A stretch of DNA of 12,051 bases from Desulfurococcales archaeon (lineage in GTDB: Archaea > Thermoproteota > Thermoprotei_A > Sulfolobales > Desulfurococcaceae): NCBI GenBank assembly GCA_027064845.1, contig JAMOPC010000228.1, positions 1 through 12,051 of the forward strand, read 5' to 3'. The position numbers were made by a program, and so were the translations under genes. The first letter of the stretch is position 1. The number at the start of each line of letters is the position of its first letter. Shown here in pieces: positions 1-5,301 of the stretch. The notes beneath the pieces were generated by a model. The model was not told where the DNA came from. It made no database searches and was given only the letters and a program-made list of their open reading frames with translations.

Positions 1-406
1 CTTCAGGATAGGCTGGATAGCTTGGTTCTGGAACAATTATTTCGTCTCCAGGCTCAAGATAAGCTGCTAATGCTAGAAATATTGCGCCCTTAGTTCCTGG
101 TGTTACAACTACTTCTTCCCATTTAACATCTGCACCATATCTTTCATTTAGGTAATCTGCTATTGCTTGCCTCAGATCTGGTATTCCAGCAGTCTCCGTA
201 TAAGCAGTAAACTTCTTTTCCTTCAACCAATACACGGCAGAGTCAATTACGTTTTCCGGAGTAGGTACATCTGGTTGTCCTATACTGAGATTAACTACTT
301 TATATCCTTTTGCAGCGAGTTCTCTTCCTCGTGCAATAAATGCAAAACCGCCCTCGCCTTTGAGAAAAGGTATAATACTTCTGTATTTAAGGGTTGGAGA
401 AGTCAT
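1..406 (-). CDS. Class I/II (fold type I) PLP aminotransferase, N-terminal part, truncated by window edge
   Basis: Only the first 135 residues are in the window. They match the N-terminal domain of aspartate-aminotransferase-like enzymes: an NLSIGQPDVPTPENV segment near residues 39-53, the YTETAG..DLR stretch where the cofactor domain begins, a VVVTPGTKGAIFLAL helix that places the PLP phosphate-binding turn, and VPEPSYPAYPE, typical of the strand after it. The family transfers amino groups between amino acids and 2-oxo acids in the cytoplasm. The PLP lysine and the C-terminal arginine lie outside, so substrate cannot be judged. The start is firm: the codon directly upstream of this ATG is an in-frame TAA, and GGTG sits about 7 bases before the ATG. 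It is divergent from the membrane protein at 525. Confidence 0.93.
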   Translation of the reverse strand, partial: MTSPTLKYRSIIPFLKGEGGFAFIARGRELAAKGYKVVNLSIGQPDVPTPENVIDSAVYWLKEKKFTAYTETAGIPDLRQAIADYLNERYGADVKWEEVVVTPGTKGAIFLALAAYLEPGDEIIVPEPSYPAYPE

Positions 407-462
407 TTATTTACACCATGTATTCGTAGTAGTGACTAGGCAACATTATTGTATTAAATAGT

Positions 463-476
463 TTTAAAATATAAAT
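463..476. promoter_or_regulatory. AT-rich divergent promoter (TATA-like)
   Basis: The sequence tttaaaatataaat lies about 57 bases from the aminotransferase start and about 50 from the TTG of the membrane protein. It reads as a TATA-like element on both strands and is the only good candidate between these two divergent genes. The transcription start sites are inferred from spacing only. Confidence 0.35.
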
Positions 477-524
477 GTTTACAAAGATATTCACCTGTTG
501 ATAATAATTGAGAGTTGAGAAAAA

Positions 525-893
525 TTGAGTAATAATGTTGTCTTGAATAATATGGTTAAGACAATTATATGTGTAGCAATTGCTAGCGCATTATTTATAT
601 CTGCAGTATATTATGGTTACAAGCTTCTTTTTATCATAGCAGCATTTTTTGACTGGCTACCTCTACCTACTGGTTGGATGAAGATCAGGGGTAATAGTGA
701 TCCTTTTGTCAAAAAAGCTGGTATATTGCATGGAGCTGTAACTATTATAGCATATATTACTGGTATTATATGGTTAGCAATTAATCGCATCGGCTTTATT
801 GATCTGGGCTATTTGTTCCTAGTCGTATGGTTCCAAGCTGTCATGCTCGGCTCATATACTACTATTGCAAAGTTATTAATGATTAAAAAATAG
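525..893 (+). CDS. Small multi-spanning membrane protein, unknown function
   Basis: I do not recognise a family. The 122-residue product has three likely membrane helices, roughly residues 11-38 (TIICVAIASALFISAVYYGY onward), 68-88 (HGAVTIIAYITGIIWLAI) and 90-115 (FIDLGYLFLVVWFQAVMLG). A short loop with WLPLPTGWMKIRG falls between helices one and two, and the tail is basic (KLLMIKK). The start is uncertain. The longest frame begins with TTG at 525, just after an in-frame TGA at 516, while the first ATG is at 552 and would give 113 residues. Neither has a strong ribosome binding site. It converges with the gene ending at 934 and is divergent from the aminotransferase, so it is probably a single-gene unit. 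Confidence 0.65.
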   Translation: MSNNVVLNNMVKTIICVAIASALFISAVYYGYKLLFIIAAFFDWLPLPTGWMKIRGNSDPFVKKAGILHGAVTIIAYITGIIWLAINRIGFIDLGYLFLVVWFQAVMLGSYTTIAKLLMIKK

Positions 894-933
894 CTTTCAA
901 AACCTTATTCTTCGAGAGCTTTTAGGATCTTTT

Positions 934-1212
934 CTACCATTGTTTTAGCTCTTTAATATCATTTTCTAACTTGTTGATCTTTGTCTCTATTTCTTTTAGC
1001 GATTTCATGTGTTCTGATTTACTAATGAACGAGGTTGACAAAGTCTCTCCACTAAAGAGGATCGTGTAACCTATTCCAAGGACTACTAGTATGAATAATG
1101 TCAAGTTTGTCCAGAAATCCAGTCCTTTAGCAACCCATACATGTATACCAAATATTACTGCTATTGTTAACCAGTAGAAAGCTATTCCTATACTAACAGC
1201 TTTTTCAGCCAT
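934..1212 (-). CDS. Small membrane protein with two helices and a coiled-coil tail, partner of the upstream HTH gene
   Basis: This product has 92 residues, with two hydrophobic helices (about residues 6-29 and 33-53) and a charged heptad-like C-terminal tail from about residue 65 (SLKEIETKINKLENDIKELK) that should form a coiled coil. The ATG at 1212 is chosen because a very strong AGGAGGTG lies 8 bases upstream. A longer frame to 1248 has no comparable site. The start overlaps the stop of the winged-helix gene by 8 bases, so the two are co-transcribed and probably translationally coupled. Pairs of an ArsR-like regulator and a short membrane protein occur elsewhere in Crenarchaeota. Whether this one senses something or is simply a target of the regulator is unknown. 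Confidence 0.8.
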   Translation of the reverse strand: MAEKAVSIGIAFYWLTIAVIFGIHVWVAKGLDFWTNLTLFILVVLGIGYTILFSGETLSTSFISKSEHMKSLKEIETKINKLENDIKELKQW

Positions 1213-1510
1213 TTCTACACACCTCCTTGAGTATTTCTGGTGAAACATTGATCCTGAATTCTTTTAATTTATAAAAACGCATAGCTCTTGCTTCGTCTTC
1301 TAAGACTATTATTTTGCTAACAACTATTCCTGCTTCCTCGAGTTTTTTCAAGTGTATTTTTGCAAGGGCTCTACTAATTCCAAGCTTAGAAGCTATTTCA
1401 CTCAAATACATACTCCTACTCTCCTTTGCAAGTAATGCTACTATTTTTAACCTCAAGGGGTGTCCTAACGCGTCTAGCCTCTTCGCCAATTCTTCTAGTT
1501 CTTTGCACAT
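1205..1510 (-). CDS. ArsR-like winged-helix transcriptional regulator
   Basis: The 101-residue protein has a classic ArsR-type winged helix. LDALGHPLRLKIVALLAKE (about 12-30) is the first helix pair with its family-typical HPLRLKI motif. YLSEIASKLGISRALAKIHLKKLEEAGIV (about 35-63) is the HTH plus recognition helix. The segment after it, ending in MRFYKL, forms the wing. It lacks the usual metal-binding Cys pair of the recognition region; its only cysteines are near the two ends, so metal sensing is not indicated. The start is supported by GGTGGTGAT (1514-1522) four bases before the ATG. A perfect inverted repeat covers its promoter, which suggests autoregulation. It is the first gene of a two-gene unit with the membrane protein. 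Confidence 0.9.
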   Translation of the reverse strand: MCKELEELAKRLDALGHPLRLKIVALLAKESRSMYLSEIASKLGISRALAKIHLKKLEEAGIVVSKIIVLEDEARAMRFYKLKEFRINVSPEILKEVCRNG

Positions 1511-1536
1511 CTTATCACCACCTTTTTTGTTCTGTA

Positions 1537-1562
1537 TTTATGTAATTTTTTGATTACATAAA
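1537..1562. promoter_or_regulatory. Perfect 10+10 inverted repeat, likely operator of the ArsR-like gene
   Basis: TTTATGTAAT (1537-1546) and ATTACATAAA (1553-1562) are exact reverse complements separated by six bases. On the minus strand the right arm overlaps a TATA-like CTTTTATG (1557-1564), placed about 47 bases before the regulator's start, so a bound dimer would block promoter use. A weaker set, TGATTAC (1551-1557) with GTAATCA (1578-1584), extends the symmetry upstream. Confidence 0.6.
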
Positions 1563-1646
1563 AGTTTTTTGTTACAAGTAATCAAATCATTATCCAATAT
1601 ATATTCTTGTCATACTGTGGATTTATGTTTTTATTCTTGAAGGTAT

Positions 1647-1656
1647 AGAATATAAT
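1647..1656 (+). promoter_or_regulatory. TATA-like box for the carbamoyltransferase
   Basis: The sequence agaatataat ends 27 bases before the chosen ATG at 1684. That spacing predicts a leaderless or nearly leaderless transcript and agrees with the lack of a clear ribosome binding site. An alternative box, atttatg, lies at 1621-1627. Confidence 0.35.
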
Positions 1657-1683
1657 CCTAGTACATGCTTGGGGTCGGTATGG

Positions 1684-2739
1684 ATGAGGCACTTGGTAAG
1701 AGATCTAAGCGGTAAAGACCTTATATCAACCCTTGACTGGAGCAATGAAGAACTAGAAATTGCATTGAAACTAGCAGAGGAGCTTAAATGGACAGCTCAC
1801 TACTACGGCGTAGAAGCTATACCAAAGATCCTCGAGAGAAAAGTATTCTTTATGCTATTCTTCGCGCCATCAACTAGGACACGTGCAGCGTTCGAAGCAG
1901 CAATGCATTTCCTAGGAGGACATGCAGCATACATAGAGGCTAAGACTACACGTATGGCTTGGGGTAAAGAGGAGAAAGTGGGAGAAGCTGTCAAAGACGT
2001 TGCAGTAATGTATGAGAGATATGGGCATGGAATAGGTGTAAGGATCCTAGACAAAGCCATAGACTATGTTTATGGTAGAGGGAACAGCTACATAAGAGAA
2101 ATTGCCAGAGCAGCAAATGTGCCAGTAATAAATATGGCTGATGACATGTTCCACCCGACACAAGGACTAGCAGACCTATATACATTCAGGGAGAGATTCA
2201 AGAAAATTGAGGGTAAGAAATACGTTATAATGTGGGCCTATAGCCCAGAAATACGTGGCTGGTGCAGCGTACAAGAAGACATGATACTATTCCCAAGATT
2301 CGGAGTAGACGTAGTAGTTGCAAGACCTCCGGGCTTCGACCTAGATCCAAAGCTTGTCGAAAAAGCTAAACAACTAGCAAAAGAATATGGTGGATCACTA
2401 GAATTCACAGATAATTACAAAGAAGCATTAGAGGGAGCACATGCAGTATTCCCGAGGAACTGGGCTTCACCTAAACTAGTAGAATTAGGATATAGTAAGT
2501 TTAAGGATGAAGAACTAAAGATCTATGAAAAATACAAAGACTGGAAAGTTACACGCGAACTCTTCGACTTAATGGATAAACACGGTGTACTAATGCATGT
2601 TCTCCCAATAATGAGAGGCTTTGAAGCAGACGACGATGTAATAGATGATCCAAAGAGATCAATAATATATGAACAGGCAGAAAACGGTTTATGGACAAAA
2701 GCAGCAGTCTTAGCATTAACAATGTATGGAGTAAAGTAA
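1684..2739 (+). CDS. ygeW: YgeW-type carbamoyltransferase (aspartate/ornithine carbamoyltransferase superfamily)
   Basis: The 351-residue protein has the superfamily's landmarks: STRTR (63-67) for carbamoyl phosphate, HPTQGLADLYT (157-167), HVLP (305-308) where ornithine carbamoyltransferases have HCLP, and QAENGLWTKAAVLAL near the end. The stretch KKYVIMWAYSP (178-188), RFGVDVVVARPPGFDLDP and AVFPRNWASPK resembles E. coli YgeW as I remember it, more than ArgF or PyrB. YgeW belongs to the knotted group with acetyl- and succinylornithine carbamoyltransferases. The acceptor is therefore uncertain; HVLP in place of HCLP argues against plain ornithine. The ATG at 1684 is preferred over an in-frame TTG at 1669 because homology starts there (MRHLVRDLSGKDLIS). 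No arginine or pyrimidine genes are adjacent. It is read divergently from the HTH pair and followed by T-rich sequence. Confidence 0.88.
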   Translation: MRHLVRDLSGKDLISTLDWSNEELEIALKLAEELKWTAHYYGVEAIPKILERKVFFMLFFAPSTRTRAAFEAAMHFLGGHAAYIEAKTTRMAWGKEEKVGEAVKDVAVMYERYGHGIGVRILDKAIDYVYGRGNSYIREIARAANVPVINMADDMFHPTQGLADLYTFRERFKKIEGKKYVIMWAYSPEIRGWCSVQEDMILFPRFGVDVVVARPPGFDLDPKLVEKAKQLAKEYGGSLEFTDNYKEALEGAHAVFPRNWASPKLVELGYSKFKDEELKIYEKYKDWKVTRELFDLMDKHGVLMHVLPIMRGFEADDDVIDDPKRSIIYEQAENGLWTKAAVLALTMYGVK

Positions 2740-2740
2740 G

Positions 2741-2800
2741 TTTTTAATTATCCTTTTTCTATCCCTTTTCTTTATCCCTACTTCTTATTATTTTTTAATC
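2741..2800 (+). terminator. Pyrimidine/T-rich termination region
   Basis: Immediately after the carbamoyltransferase stop there are repeated T runs (ttttt, ttttt, tttt and finally tttttt at 2791-2796). Oligo-T tracts without a hairpin are the usual archaeal intrinsic termination signal. Confidence 0.55.
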
Positions 2801-2875
2801 TTAATTCTTATCTTTCGTTATATTCTGGTAGCATTCTTGGCTAAACTTTTATTTATTAGTTGTATTCGTAAATCT

Positions 2876-2924
2876 TGTATTACATGTAAAAGTAGAAAAA
2901 CTTATAAACCATGTATTACATAAA
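2876..2924 (+). promoter_or_regulatory. RHH-gene promoter with two TGTATTACAT operator copies around the TATA box
   Basis: A clear TATA box, cttataaa (2901-2908), lies inside AAACTTATAAAC. The exact 10-mer TGTATTACAT occurs on both sides, at 2876-2885 and 2912-2921, offset by 36 bases. Its core TGTA-T-TACA is a perfect 4-1-4 palindrome. The upstream copy also overlaps a palindrome TTACATGTAA (2880-2889). The same 12-base TATA region and the same 10-mer occur before the transporter start at 5074. Confidence 0.6.
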
Positions 2925-2954
2925 GTATGTATGATAACATAAGAGGTGTAAGCT

Positions 2955-3488
2955 ATGAGTGAAGAAAAGAAAGAAAAAACCAAAACAGTTACTATTAGAG
3001 GAATTGATTCCGAAATATATGATAAATTCGTTGAAATGGCAAACTCCATGGGTATGTCGGTCGGAGAACTCATGAATACAGCTATGAAACAATTATTGGC
3101 ATTACTAACGATAGCCAAAGAAAAAAGTGGTGAAGTGGGAAAGACAGCAGGGGAGACATTATCAAAGATTATTTCAACGCCTAAAGAATTCCTGAAGGAA
3201 TTCGTTGAAGGTGTAAAGGACTTTGACGTAATTAGCGGGATAGAAGTCTTAGAGGTGAGCAGAAGCGATCTAGAACAAGCAACGAAGCCTATAGTATTTG
3301 TAAATATTAAAAAGCTTGTCTTCAAGGATGATGTTGACACACAATTATTTGACAACAAAGTCAAATCAATCAAGTTCGTAGATTATATTATTATTCCGAG
3401 AAATCTACCAAGACTTCTAGTTGCTAAGAAGAGTATGTTTGTGAAAAAAATAATATATATGGATGAATACGAAGAAAAGAGTAAATGA
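2955..3488 (+). CDS. Ribbon-helix-helix DNA-binding protein with a C-terminal ligand or partner domain
   Basis: The N-terminus is a standard Arc/CopG-type ribbon-helix-helix: a strand KTVTIRGID (10-18), a helix SEIYDKFVEMANSMG (19-33), a turn, then a helix SVGELMNTAMKQLLALL (35-51). Such proteins dimerise through the strand and insert it in the major groove. The remaining 125 residues, more than in simple RHH repressors, comprise a charged helical linker (about 55-90) and a strand-rich segment (about 92-170) rich in V/I/K with no motif I recognise. It could bind an effector. The start has a strong AAGAGGTG (2941-2948). It is alone on its strand and converges with the transporter's small partner, ending 14 bases from it. 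Shared promoter elements suggest that it regulates itself and that transporter. Confidence 0.85.
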   Translation: MSEEKKEKTKTVTIRGIDSEIYDKFVEMANSMGMSVGELMNTAMKQLLALLTIAKEKSGEVGKTAGETLSKIISTPKEFLKEFVEGVKDFDVISGIEVLEVSRSDLEQATKPIVFVNIKKLVFKDDVDTQLFDNKVKSIKFVDYIIIPRNLPRLLVAKKSMFVKKIIYMDEYEEKSK

Positions 3489-3517
3489 TCCTTAATAAAA
3501 AATTATTTTTTCTCTTT
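3489..3517. terminator. Compact bidirectional AT-rich terminator between convergent genes
   Basis: The 14-base gap and adjoining codons hold aataaaaaa (a T run on the minus strand after the small ORF) and attttttctcttt (T-rich on the plus strand after the RHH gene, inside the end of the small ORF). They could serve both convergent transcripts. Confidence 0.4.
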
Positions 3518-3622
3518 AGATTTCTTCCAAGCTCTCCAAATACCCCATCCTAGTCCAAAAACATATAGTAATACTATTCCTACAAATAACATGCCTATTG
3601 CTTCTGGGCTTAGACCGGGCAT
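3503..3622 (-). CDS. 39-residue single-helix protein, MetS-like small subunit of the NSS transporter
   Basis: A short frame encodes 39 residues: MPGLSPEAIGMLFVGIV at the N-terminus, a single hydrophobic helix (about 9-29), then a basic tail (RAWKKSKEKK). The ribosome binding site is excellent, GAGGGGTGAT (3626-3635), and overlaps the transporter's stop codon. The ATG is only 15 bases after that stop, so the two are one transcript. In Corynebacterium the NSS-type methionine/alanine importer MetP needs a tiny one-helix partner, MetS, encoded directly downstream. The size, the AI-x-M opening of the helix, the gene order and the basic tail fit that group. Similarity is too short to prove by eye, but position and translation signals make a real gene very likely. 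Confidence 0.75.
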   Translation of the reverse strand: MPGLSPEAIGMLFVGIVLLYVFGLGWGIWRAWKKSKEKK

Positions 3623-3637
3623 GTTATATCACCCCTC

Positions 3638-5074
3638 TTAAGTTGTTTCTATTGTTTTCCACTTTGATCCAGCAAGTACTGTTGATGCTATAATTAGTAG
3701 TATTAGTACCAACCCGGATATTGGTGACATTGTATCAGTGGATATTAGACCATATACTAGTATTATACCCATAATGATTGGAACCACGTATCTTATTAGG
3801 AAGTCGAACCATTCTCCAAGCTTTAGCTCTGCATATGGGTTAGCGTAGTCTCTTAACTTCTTCAAGCTGTAGAAGTAACCAGCAATTACTGCTTCTAGTA
3901 ATACTACCCATACTAGATTGGTTGATCCTGCTATGAAGTCTACTGGATCGATTAGATCTACCCTGAATATAAATGCTAATCCAAATATGTAGGAGAGTAT
4001 TGTTATCAGTGTTACGTTGAACTTTCTGCTTGTTCCGAACTTTTCATTTAGTGCGGCATGTACTGGTTCTACGATACTTATTAAGCTAGTGTATCCAGCA
4101 AGCCATAGGATGACGAAGAACATAGTGCCAAAGACAGCCGCTACTGCTATTCCTCCTGGTAATAGTGATGTGGCTGTAGGTATTGTTACGAAAGCTAATC
4201 CCGCTCCTCCTAGTGGTACATTTAGATCTGCAGGTGTGGTTGCTCCTTGTAATGACATCATGTATCCGATTATACCCCATGTAGCAAATCCGAAGAAGAA
4301 GCTGAAACCACAGTTTGCGAAAGCTGTTATCCATGCACTGTTTGGTAACTCGCTGTTCCTTGGCATGTATTTAGCATATACTACTAGAGGACCAGCCATA
4401 ACACTTAGTGTAAATAGTATTTGTCCGAAGGCATCTATCCAGACTTTTCCATCAGCTAGTCTTGCCCAGTCTGGTTTTAGGTACCAGTTTATACCTACAT
4501 CTGCTCCTGGTAATGTTATTCCTCTTATAACTAATATTGCTGATAATATCCATAAGACTGGTATAGCGAAAGTAGATGCTCTTTCAATACCGCCAGATAC
4601 TCCTTTGTATACAGTTATCCATGTTATAAACCATGTTATGGTGAAGCCGATTAATTGTAACCACGGATTAGCAATAAGACTTCCGAACAAGTCACCAGCT
4701 CCCACGTCTTTCCATGCCACTACAGCACTGTATCCTATGTAGTCCATAACCCATCCAAGTACTACTGAGTAGTAGGTACCTATGATGAATACATCTAATA
4801 TTGCGATCCATCCTATGATTTCAAGTTGGTCTCTTATCTTCTTGAAGGCTGTAACGCTACTTCCCTGAAAGTAGTTTCCTAGCAAGAATTCAAGAATTAG
4901 TAATGGTACACCAATGGATAATAATGCTATGAAGTATGGGACTAGGAATGCACCACCACCATTTCTGTAAGCTAGCCAGCTGAATCGCCATATATTACCT
5001 AGACCGATAGCTGAACCTATGGCTGCTAGTATAAAGCCACGTCTGCGCATCCAATACTCTTTTGACTCAGTCAT
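3638..5074 (-). CDS. Sodium-coupled amino-acid transporter, NSS/SNF family (LeuT fold)
   Basis: The 478-residue protein has 12 likely membrane helices. Helix 1, with SAIGLGNIWRF at 21-31, aligns without gaps to LeuT and has the same numbering. Sodium-site residues appear conserved: A22, N27, T222 and N254 for Na1; G20, I23, A326, T329 and S330 for Na2 (LeuT A22, N27, T254, N286; G20, V23, A351, T354, S355). The YY pair at 101-102 matches LeuT Y107-Y108. The unwound part of helix 6 reads SVMAG instead of SLGFG, so the pocket differs. These transporters import amino acids with sodium. The adjacent MetS-like ORF favours methionine, alanine or similar small neutral substrates, but this is inference. 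GGGGATC lies 4 bases before the ATG. The promoter shares sequence with that of the RHH gene. Confidence 0.95.
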   Translation of the reverse strand: MTESKEYWMRRRGFILAAIGSAIGLGNIWRFSWLAYRNGGGAFLVPYFIALLSIGVPLLILEFLLGNYFQGSSVTAFKKIRDQLEIIGWIAILDVFIIGTYYSVVLGWVMDYIGYSAVVAWKDVGAGDLFGSLIANPWLQLIGFTITWFITWITVYKGVSGGIERASTFAIPVLWILSAILVIRGITLPGADVGINWYLKPDWARLADGKVWIDAFGQILFTLSVMAGPLVVYAKYMPRNSELPNSAWITAFANCGFSFFFGFATWGIIGYMMSLQGATTPADLNVPLGGAGLAFVTIPTATSLLPGGIAVAAVFGTMFFVILWLAGYTSLISIVEPVHAALNEKFGTSRKFNVTLITILSYIFGLAFIFRVDLIDPVDFIAGSTNLVWVVLLEAVIAGYFYSLKKLRDYANPYAELKLGEWFDFLIRYVVPIIMGIILVYGLISTDTMSPISGLVLILLIIASTVLAGSKWKTIETT

Positions 5075-5093
5075 ACCGATCCCCTACATATGA

Positions 5094-5142
5094 TGTATTA
5101 CATTCTATATCTATGAAGGCAGAGTTTATAAGTTTATGTAAG
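5094..5142 (-). promoter_or_regulatory. Transporter promoter with shared TATA region and TGTATTACAT operator
   Basis: On the minus strand AAACTTATAAAC (5124-5135) holds the TATA box and is identical over 12 bases to the RHH-gene promoter. The 10-mer TGTATTACAT (plus-strand reading, 5094-5103) falls about 25 bases downstream of the box, over the expected transcription start. TTTATGTAA (5133-5141), nine bases of the ArsR-promoter repeat arm, overlaps the upstream edge of the box. Confidence 0.55.
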
Positions 5143-5174
5143 TCTAACGATTAAACATATATATTTTTCCCACA

Positions 5175-5203
5175 ATTGTTGAACAATGATTGTATTTATA
5201 AAT
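5175..5203 (-). promoter_or_regulatory. Possible second, upstream transporter promoter with a 13-base palindrome
   Basis: ATTGTT-G-AACAAT (5175-5187) is a perfect palindrome with one central base. It lies next to atttataaat (about 5193-5202), which reads as a TATA box in the direction of the transporter. No gene on the plus strand could use this box. It may be a distal promoter and another regulator's site. Confidence 0.3.
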
Positions 5204-5243
5204 ATCTCTAAGTAGAAACTGATATTATCTCGGAAAATTTATC

Positions 5244-5258
5244 GAAAAAGAAAAAGAA
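5244..5258 (-). terminator. T-rich terminator after the GH130 gene
   Basis: Read on the minus strand, this is ttctttttctttttc, about 45 bases after the GH130 stop. It is the first strong oligo-T tract there. Confidence 0.45.
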
Positions 5259-5301
5259 TTATTTATATCCTTGTCTAACGAGAAAGCGCTGAAGTGTTTT
5301 C

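Noticed and set aside
167..439. 90-codon open frame on the plus strand
   Set aside because: It lies opposite the aminotransferase, whose frame has clear family motifs; the product has no recognisable features and no ribosome binding site.
1314..1553. 79-codon plus-strand frame across the ArsR-like gene
   Set aside because: A shadow of the regulator, and it would run through its operator and promoter.
2849..3373. 174-codon open frame on the minus strand
   Set aside because: Antisense to the RHH gene, which has a strong ribosome binding site and a recognisable DNA-binding fold.
4017..4742. 241-codon open frame on the plus strand
   Set aside because: Antisense to the transporter; low-complexity mirror of membrane helices, with no start signals.
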